DNA of 64,000 nucleotides from positions 2,093,384 to 2,157,383 of the forward strand of contig JAVKHP010000001.1 of assembly GCA_031459855.1 (NCBI GenBank), read 5' to 3'. This DNA comes from Armatimonadota bacterium. GTDB taxonomy: Bacteria; Sysuimicrobiota; Sysuimicrobiia; Sysuimicrobiales; Humicultoraceae. A model generated the notes under the pieces. That model did not search any database and had not been told where the DNA came from. It was given only the letters and a program-made list of their open reading frames with translations. The translations under genes and the position numbers were made by a program. This document shows, piece after piece, positions 25,127 through 33,933 of the stretch (position 1 is the first letter of the stretch; each line of letters opens with the position of its first letter).

Positions 25127-25962
25127 GGCGTCTCCCCTCCTGCGACCGCGGCGGCGACACCCGGGGGCGCCTGCGCGCCGCCACCCAGCACGTGGTCCAG
25201 CGCGAACAGCGCGGCGCCGATCGCCCCGCAGAAGTGCGACTCCTCGCTCACGTTCACCGGACCGCCCACCAGCTCGCCGATGAGCTTCACCATGGCCACG
25301 TTGCGCGCGACCCCGCCGGTGAAGGTCAGCTCGGGCTCGATGCCCACGCGGCGCACCAGCGAGATGCTGCGGGAGGCGATGGCGGCATGGACGCCCATCA
25401 GCACGTCCTCGACCCGCCGGCCGCGCGCCAGCCACCCCAGGATCTCGGACTCGGCGAACACGGTGCAGGTGTTGGTGATCGCCACCGGGTGGCGCGCGGT
25501 GAGGGCCAGGGGCCCCAGCTCACCCAGGGGCAGCTCCAGAGCGGCCGAGGCGGCGCCCAGGAACCGGCCCGTCCCGGCCGAGCACTTGTCGTTCATGCAG
25601 AAGTCCAGCACCTGCCCGTCAGGGCCCACGCGGATCGCCTTGGTGTCCTGGCCCCCGATGTCGAGGACCGTGCGCGTGTTGGGGAAGAGGAAGACCGCGC
25701 CCCGAGCATGGCAGGAGATCTCGGTGACCTGCGTGTGCCCGAACTCGACCCGGAAGCGGCCGTAGCCGGTGCCGACGATGTAGGCCACGGTGCGCTCGCT
25801 CACGTCGGCGTCCTCCAGGGCCAGCTGGAACGCCTGCCGGGCGGCGTCAGTCAGGCGGGCGCCCGTGTCCACGATGGCCCGGCCCAGGATGCGTCGCTCC
25901 GGATGCAGGATGACCGCCTTGGTCTGCGTGGACCCCACGTCGACCCCGGCGACCACGGTCAC
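25123..25962 (-). CDS. bcrA: BcrA-like ATPase/activator subunit of benzoyl-CoA reductase family
   Basis: This 279-residue activator is a paralogue of the next gene. It has phosphate loop [21 protein letters not shown], and cluster-bridging Cys127 (NDKCSAGTG) and Cys166 ([10 protein letters not shown]), at exactly the same residue numbers as in its partner. GTG 25962 is chosen because GGAGG lies 8 bases upstream and the product then begins [10 protein letters not shown] like its paralogue; GTG 25971 overlaps the bcrB stop and is possible. It lacks the extra domain that makes BcrA of Thauera longer (about 440 residues). With the BcrD-like protein it should form a heterodimeric electron activator. 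Confidence 0.75.
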   Translation of the reverse strand: MTVVAGVDVGSTQTKAVILHPERRILGRAIVDTGARLTDAARQAFQLALEDADVSERTVAYIVGTGYGRFRVEFGHTQVTEISCHARGAVFLFPNTRTVLDIGGQDTKAIRVGPDGQVLDFCMNDKCSAGTGRFLGAASAALELPLGELGPLALTARHPVAITNTCTVFAESEILGWLARGRRVEDVLMGVHAAIASRSISLVRRVGIEPELTFTGGVARNVAMVKLIGELVGGPVNVSEESHFCGAIGAALFALDHVLGGGAQAPPGVAAAVAGGETP

Positions 25963-25967
25963 GCTCC

Positions 25968-27257
25968 TCACCTCCCCGCGCCGGCCTTGCGGGCGGCCAG
26001 CGCCTCGAAGAATGCGTCGACGCGGTTCTTGATCTGCGCGTCCGACCACAGCCGGGCGTCGACCAGGTCGGACTGGATGAACAGCCCCGGCACGTCGCGC
26101 TGAGTGCGCAGCCACTCGCGCACGTCGGGCAGGCCCGTGGAGGTGGTCCGGCACGACTTCACCCCGTGGAGGCAGATGCCGTCCACGCCCCAGTCCCGCA
26201 CCGCGTTCGCCAGCCACTCCTGGGGGTAGAACATCGAGCCGGTGAAGCCCCACCAGGCCGCCTGCAGCATCTGCTCGGCCAGGCTCTCCAGCGGCCGGGT
26301 CAGGTCGTAGCCGAAGCCCGGCACGAACCCGCCGCCGGCGAAGATCATGTAGGTGCTGAGCACGAACACGCCGCCCCACGACTCGAACAGCTCGACGAAC
26401 CGCTTGAAGTGGGTGTAGCAGGCGGTGCCCGCCAGCAGGAGCCGGAACTTCTCGTCGGGCACCGTGCCCAGGCCCAACCGGATCCGCTCCCGCAGCTCGT
26501 CCCGGGCCAGGGCGAAGAACTGGGTGCCCTCCGGCGCACCCCGGTAGAGGTTGGCGATGCCCTGGTAGGTGATGCCCTCCCGGGCGGCGTTGAACGGCGC
26601 CGGCCGGTGGCGGTTGAGGGCCAGCACCTCGTGGTAGACGGCGGCCATGCGGTTGGTCTCCGCCATGCTCTCCCGCAGCCGATCGATGTCGAAGGGCCGG
26701 CCGGTGATGCGCTCGCACAGCGCGATCAGCTCGCGCAGCTGCCCTTCCACGTAGCGACGGTCGCGCTCGAAGGCCGGGTCGGCGGGATCGGGGGCCGCGC
26801 CGGCCCCACGCCAGGCGGGCAGGTCCAGCACGAACACCGGGCACCCGTAGTGGTGCTCCCAGAACTCCGCCCACTTGACGTAGGTGTTGCACATGTTGGT
26901 GGCCAGGGCCAGGGCCGGCCGCGGCACGCGGCCGTGGGGATGCTCGCCGCCTTTGAGCTGCAGGCCGACGTCGACCTTGACGTAGCCGCAGATGTCCGGC
27001 GAGAAGCCATAGTCCTCGGCGGCCTGCAGGTAGGCCATCGACTGCCCGCGCACGGCGGTCTGCAACGCGGTGATCTCCGGGAAGTTGATCACGAAGTCGA
27101 AGACCCGCAGGAGCTCGTTGAACGAGCCCATGACGAAGACGTAGGCGGTGGGCCGGCCGTCGCCGGCGGCCGCCGTCATCTCCTGCCACCAGCTGTCGAA
27201 CAACCGTCGGCTCTCCTTGCGGGTGGCGCCGACCAGGTCCTGCGCCTGCGCGGTCAT
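25968..27257 (-). CDS. bcrB: BcrB-like subunit of benzoyl-CoA reductase family
   Basis: This 429-residue protein of the HgdB/BcrB/BcrC family is nearly the length of BcrB (about 430). Recognisable blocks are [52 protein letters not shown] and [11 protein letters not shown]. Near the end is [19 protein letters not shown], a close counterpart of the BcrB C-terminus. With the BcrC-like subunit it would hold [4Fe-4S] clusters and the CoA-ester active site. ATG 27257 follows AGGAGG. The stop overlaps the alternative bcrA start. Relatives acting on methylbenzoyl- or hydroxybenzoyl-CoA cannot be excluded. Confidence 0.8.
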   Translation of the reverse strand: MTAQAQDLVGATRKESRRLFDSWWQEMTAAAGDGRPTAYVFVMGSFNELLRVFDFVINFPEITALQTAVRGQSMAYLQAAEDYGFSPDICGYVKVDVGLQLKGGEHPHGRVPRPALALATNMCNTYVKWAEFWEHHYGCPVFVLDLPAWRGAGAAPDPADPAFERDRRYVEGQLRELIALCERITGRPFDIDRLRESMAETNRMAAVYHEVLALNRHRPAPFNAAREGITYQGIANLYRGAPEGTQFFALARDELRERIRLGLGTVPDEKFRLLLAGTACYTHFKRFVELFESWGGVFVLSTYMIFAGGGFVPGFGYDLTRPLESLAEQMLQAAWWGFTGSMFYPQEWLANAVRDWGVDGICLHGVKSCRTTSTGLPDVREWLRTQRDVPGLFIQSDLVDARLWSDAQIKNRVDAFFEALAARKAGAGR

Positions 27258-27282
27258 CGTCGGGCCTCCTGCGGCGTGCGCG

Positions 27283-28443
27283 TCATGCGAACTCGAAGAG
27301 CAGCGACTCGGCGAACGTCTCGACCTGGATGCCGACCTGCTCGAAGGTCGTCATCGTCTCCTCGAACTCCAACACCAGGTAGGGGATCCCCGCCGCCTCC
27401 AGCGTCCGGGTGTAGTGGACCTGCTCTTCCAGCCCGGGCTCGCACATCTTGGGCGCGGCCACGATGGCGGCGTCGGCACCGGCCGCGCGCAGGCGGCGCA
27501 GCAGCATCTCGGCCCTGGGCTTGCGGGGGTCGTGCTGCACGGGGCTGTAGCTGGAGGCGTTGAGGTAGGCCCAGGCCAGGTTGGCCAGCGGGTCCCCGTC
27601 GGTGGCGACGTCGTCGACCAGCCACCGCAGCCCGATCAGCAGGTCGTCGTCGACGATGTAGCAGGCGTCCTGGATCACCGCCAGCATGTCCAGCGGCGGC
27701 TGCTCGCAGTACCCACCCTCGAAGACTACGCGAATCCGGTCCTGCCGCTTCGCCGGCCGCTGCCCGACCAGCTCCAGGACACGGCGCAGCAGCGCGTTGT
27801 GCTCCTCCCGCGGCATGACCCCGCCGGCGCGCGTCAGGACGTAGGCTTCCAGCGCTGAGAGCAGCCAGGGCGTCTCGCGCTTGATGCGGTACAGCTCGCG
27901 CAGCAGCCGCCGGTTCTCGTTGAACACCGCGATGCTGGCCGCCAGGCGCTCTGCGGTCACGGGCTGTCCGGTCGTCTCCTCGATCAGCCGCACCAGCCGC
28001 GCGTACTCGCCGGCCAGGTAGTCGACGGCGTGGGCCGAGGCGGCGTTCTGCGGGAAGTAGAGCACCCGGGTCGGGAACTGTGGGAAGTTGCGCACCCACA
28101 CCCCGCAGGCGTTGCGGACCGCGTCGCAGATCGAGGGGATCACGAACAGCGACAGGAAGTCCAGCCGGCCCGAGAGGGCCAGTTCGAGGGAGGACCGGAC
28201 GATGGAGCAGACGAACGCCGCGATGCGCGCGTCGGCCTGCCGGATCTGGACCGTGCTGCCGGCCCCCATGATCTTGACGGGCAGCATCCCGGCGGCGTGG
28301 GCCAGCTCCTCCGGGAAGTAGACCTGGAAGTGGCCCAGGACCTTGCCCCCGGGGTGGTCGGCCAGCCACCGGCGGACTGCGGGGTAGCTCGGATCCTCGA
28401 CCAGTGCCCGGCAGTCATCGACGATGCGCTCGAGCTCTCCCAT
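27283..28443 (-). CDS. bcrC: BcrC-like subunit of benzoyl-CoA reductase family
   Basis: This 386-residue protein has the length of BcrC. Conserved blocks are GHFQVYFPEELAHAAGMLP at about 37-55, SICDAVRNACGVW with Cys106 and Cys113, EGGYCEQPP with Cys246, PKMCEPGLEEQ with Cys334, and a terminal EFEETMTTFEQ/ETFAESLLFEF typical of BcrC/BzdN. The cysteines are candidate cluster ligands. It is the first gene of the operon bcrC-B-A-D-amidohydrolase-badH-like and is preceded by a 150-base purine-rich leader and a TetR-type palindrome. No dedicated ferredoxin gene is in this operon; the nearest ferredoxin-reducing enzymes are the KOR/IOR genes upstream. Confidence 0.8.
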   Translation of the reverse strand: MGELERIVDDCRALVEDPSYPAVRRWLADHPGGKVLGHFQVYFPEELAHAAGMLPVKIMGAGSTVQIRQADARIAAFVCSIVRSSLELALSGRLDFLSLFVIPSICDAVRNACGVWVRNFPQFPTRVLYFPQNAASAHAVDYLAGEYARLVRLIEETTGQPVTAERLAASIAVFNENRRLLRELYRIKRETPWLLSALEAYVLTRAGGVMPREEHNALLRRVLELVGQRPAKRQDRIRVVFEGGYCEQPPLDMLAVIQDACYIVDDDLLIGLRWLVDDVATDGDPLANLAWAYLNASSYSPVQHDPRKPRAEMLLRRLRAAGADAAIVAAPKMCEPGLEEQVHYTRTLEAAGIPYLVLEFEETMTTFEQVGIQVETFAESLLFEFA

Positions 28444-28467
28444 CAGGCCCCATCCCCTTGTAGCTGC

Positions 28468-28588
28468 TGCCTGTGCCTGCCGCCCCCACCTGTCGTCCTT
28501 ACCTGCCGCCCTTACCTGCCGCCTGCGCTTGGCGCTTTATCTGCCGCTCCCGTCTGCCGCCCCGGCACCTGCCCCCGCACCTGCTACC
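28468..28588 (-). repeat. Purine-rich imperfect tandem repeat in the bcrC leader
   Basis: In the bcrC transcript this segment is a run of GGCGGCAGGTAA-like units. Two perfect adjacent 13-mers lie at 28498-28510 and 28511-28523, and about six looser copies surround them. It sits between the TetR-type palindrome and the bcrC start and encodes no evident protein. It may be a transcript-level control or RNA-binding region. Confidence 0.5.
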
Positions 28589-28596
28589 CTTTGTTA

Positions 28597-28610
28597 ACTG
28601 ACCGGTCAGT
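28597..28610. promoter_or_regulatory. TetR-type operator upstream of bcrC
   Basis: ACTGACCGGTCAGT is a perfect 14-bp palindrome of the TGACCGGTCA class bound by many TetR repressors of aromatic and fatty-acid catabolism. On the minus strand it abuts a -35-like TTGACT (28613-28608). It lies 154 bp before the bcrC start and should control the bcr-like operon. Confidence 0.65.
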
Positions 28611-28611
28611 C

Positions 28612-28640
28612 AAAAACCATCGGGTGAGGAACCGATTTTT
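28612..28640 (-). terminator. Hairpin with flanking A/T runs between prpF and bcrC
   Basis: ATCGG (28619-28623) pairs with CCGAT (28632-28636) around an 8-base loop, flanked by an A-run and a T-run that can extend the stem in either direction. On the minus strand it ends in TTTTT, 26 bases beyond the prpF stop. It would separate the prpF transcript from the bcr-like operon. Confidence 0.5.
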
Positions 28641-28665
28641 GCCACTTTGCCCACGCTCTCTACGC

Positions 28666-29835
28666 TCAGAGCCGGTCGCGCCGTACGAAGGCGTACCCCT
28701 CCATGAGTCGACGGGCGGTCCTGGCGTAGGTGGCCCTCACCACCCGCCACCCCCCGTCAGGGTCGTGGTGCAGTTCCGCCGCCACACGCATGAGACCGCT
28801 GGGGTGACCAAGCGCCACCCGGCCGCCCTCCCGTACCCGGGCGAGCGCCCCGGGCACACTGCCGGGCAGCACCGCGGCGACGGCCGCGCAGGCGGCCGCG
28901 GTGCCCGGGAACGCCTTGTGCAGCATCGGGGGCCTGCCCCCGGCCAGGCGGACCAGGAGATCGGCCGCGCCGGCGTCGATGGGCGCACCTTGGAAGGTGG
29001 TGAACGCCGCCGGCGGGGCGACGGCGACGGGCAGGGGTACCAGCCCGTCGCGGCTCAGGCCCAGCCGCTCGGCGGCCGCCTCCTTGACCGCCACCATCGC
29101 CTGCAGCATGCCGGCCGTGAAGTCGCCGGGCCCCTCGGTGCCGCGCATGCCGACCGCGGCCGCCGGGAAGAAGACGCAGAGGTTGGCCACGTCGACGATG
29201 GTGACCTCGAGCCGACCCACGCCGGCCACCTCCAGGGCGTCGCGCACCTGCCCTGTGGGCAGGAGTCGGCCGGTCGTGGCGCCAGCCGCCGTCGCGAAGT
29301 CGAGCAGGATCTCGGCCCCGCTGCCGGGCACGCCGTCGATGGCGCAGTCGCCCTCCACCGCCGGGCGGTGGCCGCGCACCGGGACCAGCGCCGTGTACAC
29401 CTTGTCGGTGTTGGTGTTGTACACGCGCACGGAGGTCAGGGGCTCGACCGGCCGCACGAAGCCTTCCTCGATGGCGTAGACCCCCACGGCCGCCGAGATG
29501 TTGCCGCAGTTGATGTCGTAGTCGATCACCGGCTCGGTGATGCTGACCTGGCCGAACGTGTAGGTGACGTCGGCATCGGGGCGCGCCGGCGGGCCGATGA
29601 TCGCCACCTTGCTGGTCAGGATGTCGGCGCCGCCCAGCCCGTCGATCTGGCGCGGATCGGGGCTCCCGAACAGGGCCAGGATCAGGCGATCGCGCAGTAC
29701 AGGGTCAGCCGGCAGATCTGAGGCCCGCAGGAACACGGCCTTGCTGGTGCCTCCGCGCATCAGCACGCAGCGCACGGGGATCTGCTCGCCCACCAGTGAC
29801 GCGACCGGGGGCCGCCGCTCCAGTGCCTGGGTCAT
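28666..29835 (-). CDS. PrpF-family isomerase (4-oxalomesaconate tautomerase/methylaconitate isomerase-like)
   Basis: This 389-residue protein has the double diaminopimelate-epimerase-like fold of the PrpF family. Signature blocks are IPVRCVLMRGGTSKAVFL near the N-terminus (residues 19-36), YDINCGNISAAVGVYAIEEG (first catalytic Cys), and HPSGLMRV near the C-terminus. Family members move double bonds in tricarboxylic or dicarboxylic acids, for example GalD and PrpF. ATG 29835 follows GGAGGGA. It is the last gene of the transporter-thiolase unit and is followed by a terminator-like hairpin. The substrate is unknown; an unsaturated diacid arising after ring cleavage would fit the setting. Confidence 0.8.
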   Translation of the reverse strand: MTQALERRPPVASLVGEQIPVRCVLMRGGTSKAVFLRASDLPADPVLRDRLILALFGSPDPRQIDGLGGADILTSKVAIIGPPARPDADVTYTFGQVSITEPVIDYDINCGNISAAVGVYAIEEGFVRPVEPLTSVRVYNTNTDKVYTALVPVRGHRPAVEGDCAIDGVPGSGAEILLDFATAAGATTGRLLPTGQVRDALEVAGVGRLEVTIVDVANLCVFFPAAAVGMRGTEGPGDFTAGMLQAMVAVKEAAAERLGLSRDGLVPLPVAVAPPAAFTTFQGAPIDAGAADLLVRLAGGRPPMLHKAFPGTAAACAAVAAVLPGSVPGALARVREGGRVALGHPSGLMRVAAELHHDPDGGWRVVRATYARTARRLMEGYAFVRRDRL

Positions 29836-29949
29836 CCGGTTCCCTCCTCCACGCCGAACTGCCGGAGGCCCTGCGCGCCGGCACCGAACCTCCAGCACCC
29901 CGGACCTCCGCGTCCGCCTCCGCGCTGCGCCGTGCGGCGACCGCGGACG

Positions 29950-31092
29950 TTACGCTGCCGCGATCAACACGGTGCAGGCCGCGCCTTCCACTCCGGCCGC
30001 CTTGCCGCCCCGGCAGTGGGCCAGGCCCACGCGCGCGCCCGCGATCTGGCGTGCGCCAGCCTCGCCGCGCAGCTGGCGGGTGAGCTCGACCACCTGGGCC
30101 ACGCCGGTGGCGCCCAGCGGGTGCCCCTTGCCCAGCAGGCCGCCGCTGGGGTTGATCGGCCGCCGTCCGCCCAGGGAGGCTTCCCCGCGTTCCAGCGCCG
30201 CGGGGTACGCGCCGGGCGGCCACAGCCCGAGGCCCTCGACCCGCAGGATCTCGGCGATCGAGAAGCAGTCGTGCACCTCGGCGAAGTCGATCTCCTCAGG
30301 ACCGAGGCCCGCCTGCTCGTAGGCGGCGCGGGCGGTGCGGGCCGTGAGTTCCTCGAAGGCCATCGAGCCGGGGGATGCCTCGACCTCGCCGCTGCGCAGC
30401 GCGGCGGCGCGCAGGCGCACCGCACGAGCCCGTCCGAGCTGGGCGACTACCCGACCGCTGCAGAGGATCGCCGCGGCCGCCCCGTCGCTGACGGGGGAGC
30501 AGTCCAGCAGGCCCAGGGGATCGGCGATGGGTCGTGCGGCCAGCACCTCGGCCAGGGTGACCGCAGCCTGGAACTGCGCGGCGGGGTTCAGGCTGGCGTG
30601 GTGCTTGTTCTTGACCGAGACCAGCGCGATCTGCCGGCGCGTCGTGCCGTACTCCGCCATGTGCCGGCGGGCCCGCATGGCGTAGACCGCGGGCATGGTG
30701 AGCCCTACGGCCGCCTCGACGTCGTCCTCGCCGGGGGTGAGCGCGCCGCGGAACCGGCTGGTCAGGTGCTCGACGCCCATCGCCAGCACGACGTCGTGCG
30801 CGCCTGCCAGGATGCTCAACGCCGCCTCCCGGATGGCCACGGCGCCGCTGCTGCAGGCGTCTTCGACGTTGGTGAGCGGGATGCCGGCGAGCCCGACCTG
30901 CGCCAGCACGCGCTGGCCCGTGACCATGCCCTGGAACACGTGGCCGCAGTAGGCCGCCTCGACGCGCCGCGGGTCGATGGCCGCGTCGCGCAGCGCTTCC
31001 AGCACGGCCTCCGCCCCGAGGTCGACGGCCGTGCGGTCCGGATGCTTGCCGAACTTCGTCATGCCCACGCCGACGATCCACACCTCAGGCAT
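29950..31092 (-). CDS. Thiolase-family acyltransferase (SCP2/acetyl-CoA acetyltransferase type)
   Basis: This 380-residue thiolase-fold protein of the SCP2/archaeal type works with a DUF35 partner. The nucleophile Cys is in NVEDACSSGAVAI, then CSPVSDGAAAAIL, the active-site His in EVHDCFSIAEIL and GGLLGKGHPLGATGV near the C-terminus. The final Cys-containing loop is GLAHCRGGKAAG. It would cleave or form beta-ketoacyl-CoA. The start ATG lies within the end of the DUF35 gene (8-base overlap), the typical co-translated thiolase/DUF35 pair. It may carry out the last thiolytic step after ring opening. Confidence 0.85.
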   Translation of the reverse strand: MPEVWIVGVGMTKFGKHPDRTAVDLGAEAVLEALRDAAIDPRRVEAAYCGHVFQGMVTGQRVLAQVGLAGIPLTNVEDACSSGAVAIREAALSILAGAHDVVLAMGVEHLTSRFRGALTPGEDDVEAAVGLTMPAVYAMRARRHMAEYGTTRRQIALVSVKNKHHASLNPAAQFQAAVTLAEVLAARPIADPLGLLDCSPVSDGAAAAILCSGRVVAQLGRARAVRLRAAALRSGEVEASPGSMAFEELTARTARAAYEQAGLGPEEIDFAEVHDCFSIAEILRVEGLGLWPPGAYPAALERGEASLGGRRPINPSGGLLGKGHPLGATGVAQVVELTRQLRGEAGARQIAGARVGLAHCRGGKAAGVEGAACTVLIAAA

Positions 31093-31534
31093 GGCGCACC
31101 TCCGCGTCCCGTCGCGGGTGGCCCTGCCAGCCCAGGATCGGGCGGCCGTCTGCGCCGACCCGCACCGGCTCGACGCGCAGCTCCACCGGCAGGCCGATGG
31201 CGACCTCGTCGGGCCCGATACCCGCCAGCGGCGCCAGCACCCGCACCCCGTCGGGCAGGTCGACGTAGGCCAGCACGTAGGGCGTCGCAAACTCCGGCGT
31301 GGACTGGTGGACCACGGTGTACGTGTACACGGTCCCCTGCCGCGACAGCGCCACGGTCTCGAGCGCCCCATGGAGGCAGCGGGCGCAGACCAGCCGCGGC
31401 GGGAAGTAGCATGCCCCACACCGGGGGCAGCGGCTGCCCGCCAGGTGGAGCGCCCCGTCCGCGCCGGCCACGAACAGGCCGGGACGGAGCGGGACCGCCT
31501 CGGCGGGCGGGGCGACTGCGTGGGGCTCACCCAT
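31085..31534 (-). CDS. Zn-ribbon OB-fold protein (DUF35), thiolase partner
   Basis: This 149-residue protein has a rubredoxin-like zinc ribbon, CPRCGACYFPPRLVCARC at about residues 36-53, followed by an OB-fold with GTVYTYTVVHQST and YVLAYVDLPDGVRVL. Such proteins bind the thiolase above and channel or present the acyl-CoA. ATG 31534 directly abuts the permease stop at 31535, and its own end overlaps the thiolase start. Fusion of an importer operon with acyl-CoA genes at this junction implies coordinated uptake and breakdown. Confidence 0.85.
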   Translation of the reverse strand: MGEPHAVAPPAEAVPLRPGLFVAGADGALHLAGSRCPRCGACYFPPRLVCARCLHGALETVALSRQGTVYTYTVVHQSTPEFATPYVLAYVDLPDGVRVLAPLAGIGPDEVAIGLPVELRVEPVRVGADGRPILGWQGHPRRDAEVRHA

Positions 31535-32317
31535 CTAGATCACCTCCGTCGGGCGCCAGCGGGCCGCCAGGCCCTCGAGGGCGCGCAGCGCCGCGTCCAG
31601 CGCCCAGATGATCGCCAGGAGGATGCACAGGCCAGCGAAGACGTCGCGGGCGTTGAACATCGACTGGGCGAACGCCACCACCATCCCGACGCCGCGGGTG
31701 GCCCCGATGTACTCGCCGACGATGGCGCCCGCCAGCGCGAAGCCCATGGTGATGCGGATCGTCCCGAGCAGCCACACGCCCACGGCGGGCAGGTAGACGT
31801 GCCAGAGCAGCTGTCCCCGGCGGGCGCCCAGCAGGCGGGCCGTCCAGACGACGTCGCGGTCCAGGGCGCGCACGGCCGCATGCGTGTTGAAGGCGGCGGT
31901 GAAGAAGACCAGCGTCACCACCAGCACGATGCGGGCCAGCGGGCCGAACCCCAACCAGACCACGAGCAGCGGGTAGAGGATCAGGCGTGGCACGGCGTTG
32001 CCCGCTGCCAGCACCGGCAGCACGGCGCGTTGCGCCCAGGGCCAGGCCGCCACGGCGCCACCGACCGCCGCGCCCAACACCACGCCCAGCACGAGCCCGG
32101 CCAGCGCCACCGCCAGGGTAGCGGCCACGTGTGGGAGGATGTAGCCCGACGCGCTCCACGCGACGGCCCGGGCCACGATCGCCGACGGGGCGGAGACGTA
32201 GAACGGGTCGATGGTTCCGGCGCGCACACCCGCTTCCCACGCTGCCAGCAGGCCGGCCAGCGCTACAAGGCGGGCGGCACCCAGGAGCGCCCGGCGATGG
32301 CGCCTAGCCGCGCGCAT
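31535..32317 (-). CDS. ABC transporter permease, SsuC/TauC-type (second permease)
   Basis: This 260-residue inner-membrane protein has six predicted helices. The EAA-type loop is ARLLGARRGQLLWHVYLPAVGVW, followed by GEYIGATRGVGMVV, the usual motif of the nitrate/sulfonate/taurine permease group. It overlaps the ATPase gene by 14 bases. A related but different permease lies at 33148-33933, so the importer is probably a heterodimer or serves two binding proteins. Substrate class is not determined; members of this group also import aromatic and phthalate-like acids. Confidence 0.8.
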   Translation of the reverse strand: MRAARRHRRALLGAARLVALAGLLAAWEAGVRAGTIDPFYVSAPSAIVARAVAWSASGYILPHVAATLAVALAGLVLGVVLGAAVGGAVAAWPWAQRAVLPVLAAGNAVPRLILYPLLVVWLGFGPLARIVLVVTLVFFTAAFNTHAAVRALDRDVVWTARLLGARRGQLLWHVYLPAVGVWLLGTIRITMGFALAGAIVGEYIGATRGVGMVVAFAQSMFNARDVFAGLCILLAIIWALDAALRALEGLAARWRPTEVI

Positions 32318-33158
32318 GGGCTGCGGTCACCTCGTCACGCAGGTCGGCCCAGATCCGGCGATAGATGGCCACGAACGCCTCGCTGCCGCGCACCTCGGTC
32401 ACATCGCGTGGCCGCGCCAGCTCCACCGGGTACGTGGCCTTCACGCGGCCGGGCCGCCGCGTCAGGACGATCACCCGATCGCTGAGCGCGATGGCTTCCT
32501 CCAGGTCGTGCGTGACGAACAGGATCGTGCTGCGCGTCTGTGCCCACAGGGCCAGCAGCTCGTTCTCCATGAGGTTGCGTGTCTGCACGTCCAGCGCGCC
32601 GAACGGCTCGTCCATGAGGATGATCGCCGGACGGTAGACCATGGTCATGGCCAGCGCCACTCGCTTGCGCATGCCGCCCGACAGCTGTGACGGGTAGTGG
32701 TGCTCGAACCCCGCCAGGCCCACACGGTGCATCCAGTCCCGGGCGTCCTGCCGGGCGCGGGCTGGGGGCACGCCCCGCAGCACCAGCGGCAGGGCCACGT
32801 TGTCGAGCGCCGTCTTCCAGGGCAGCAGGGCGTCGCCCTGGAACACGTAGCCGATACGGCCCGGCTGGAGGCCGGTGCTGGGCGTTCCGAAGATGCGGAT
32901 CTCGCCGGACGAGGGCCGCAGCAGGCCAGCGATCATGTGGAGCAACGTCGACTTCCCGCACCCCGAGGGGCCCACCAGCGCGACGAACTCGCCGGGGGCC
33001 ACGCGGAACGACACGTCGGCGACGGCCACCACGGTGCCGCCCGTGCCCTCGAAGGTCCGCCCGAGCCGCTCGACGTCCACGGCCGCGGGCCCGGGCGGCG
33101 GGCCGGCGGGCACCTGCGCCGCATGGGCCGTGCGGGGGGCGGGCGCGTCAACCTTCAT
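32304..33158 (-). CDS. ABC transporter ATP-binding protein, SsuB/TauB-type
   Basis: This 284-residue ATPase has Walker A GPSGCGKST at about residues 63-71, Q-loop YVFQGDALLPW, signature LSGGMRKR, Walker B ILMDEPFGALD and H-loop VTHD. An N-terminal extension of about 28 residues is Pro/Ala-rich and dispensable-looking. The CDS overlaps both flanking permeases. It energises import with the two permeases and the binding protein at 33930-34991. Confidence 0.9.
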   Translation of the reverse strand: MKVDAPAPRTAHAAQVPAGPPPGPAAVDVERLGRTFEGTGGTVVAVADVSFRVAPGEFVALVGPSGCGKSTLLHMIAGLLRPSSGEIRIFGTPSTGLQPGRIGYVFQGDALLPWKTALDNVALPLVLRGVPPARARQDARDWMHRVGLAGFEHHYPSQLSGGMRKRVALAMTMVYRPAIILMDEPFGALDVQTRNLMENELLALWAQTRSTILFVTHDLEEAIALSDRVIVLTRRPGRVKATYPVELARPRDVTEVRGSEAFVAIYRRIWADLRDEVTAAHARG

Positions 33159-33933
33159 AGTGCGGCTCCTGCCGCCAGACCGACCAGCGCGCGTCGAGGC
33201 GCGCCAGCGCCGCGTCCAGCAGGCCGGCCAGCGTCACGGCCACCACCAGCCCGGCCATGACGCGCGAGGTCTGGAACAGGTTCTGGGCGCCGATGATGAC
33301 GTTGCCCAGGCCCCGCATCGACGCCATGTACTCGCCCAGGATCGCCCCGACGAAGGCAAACCCCAGGCTGGTGCGCAGGCCCGCGGCGATCCAGACCAGC
33401 GCAGCGGGCAGGTAGAGGTGGCGCAGCATGGCAGCAGGCGAGGCGCCCAGCACCCTGACCTGGGCGACCAGCGTGCGGTCGACCTCGCGCACGGCCCCCA
33501 GCGTGTTGAACACGCCGACGAAGAACACCAGGGTGACTACCAGCGCCACCTTCGAGGCCACGCCCAGGCCCAGCCAGAGGGCGAGCAGCGGGTAGAACAC
33601 GATCCGCGGCGCGGCGTTGAGCGTGGCGAGCGCCGGCTCGACCAGCTCTCCCAGCACCGGCACGAGGGCCAGGGCCAGGCCGACCACCACGCCCGCCCCC
33701 AGGCCCAGCGCGAGCCCTACCAGGGCCGCCGCGAGGGTCGCGCCCAGATGCGGCCACAGAAAGCCAGAGGTCACCCACCGCCACAGCTCGGCGCCCACCA
33801 GCACGGGCCGGCTCACGAACTCCTCGGACAGCCAGCCGGCGCGGACCCCGCCTTCCCAGGCGATCAGAACCAGCGCGAGCGCGCCCGCCTGCCCGGCCGC
33901 CGTGGCCAGTCGCCCGCGCACGCGCGACGTCAC
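33148..33933 (-). CDS. ABC transporter permease, SsuC/TauC-type (first permease)
   Basis: This 261-residue membrane protein starts at GTG 33933 and overlaps the binding-protein stop by 4 bases. The coupling loop is VRVLGASPAAMLRHLYLPAALVW and the helix motif GEYMASMRGLGNVI follows. It shares the overall layout of the second permease (for example WEAGVRAG versus WEGGVRAG near the N-terminus), so the two arose by duplication, but they are diverged and probably heterodimerise. Confidence 0.85.
   Translation of the reverse strand: MTSRVRGRLATAAGQAGALALVLIAWEGGVRAGWLSEEFVSRPVLVGAELWRWVTSGFLWPHLGATLAAALVGLALGLGAGVVVGLALALVPVLGELVEPALATLNAAPRIVFYPLLALWLGLGVASKVALVVTLVFFVGVFNTLGAVREVDRTLVAQVRVLGASPAAMLRHLYLPAALVWIAAGLRTSLGFAFVGAILGEYMASMRGLGNVIIGAQNLFQTSRVMAGLVVAVTLAGLLDAALARLDARWSVWRQEPHYEG

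Noticed and set aside
22002..28443. Reading the HgdB/HgdC-type genes as a 2-hydroxyglutaryl-CoA dehydratase
   Set aside because: Two different activators, BcrB/BcrC-sized partners with matching C-termini, and Dch- and BadH-like enzymes fit the reductase better; kept as an alternative in the gene entries.
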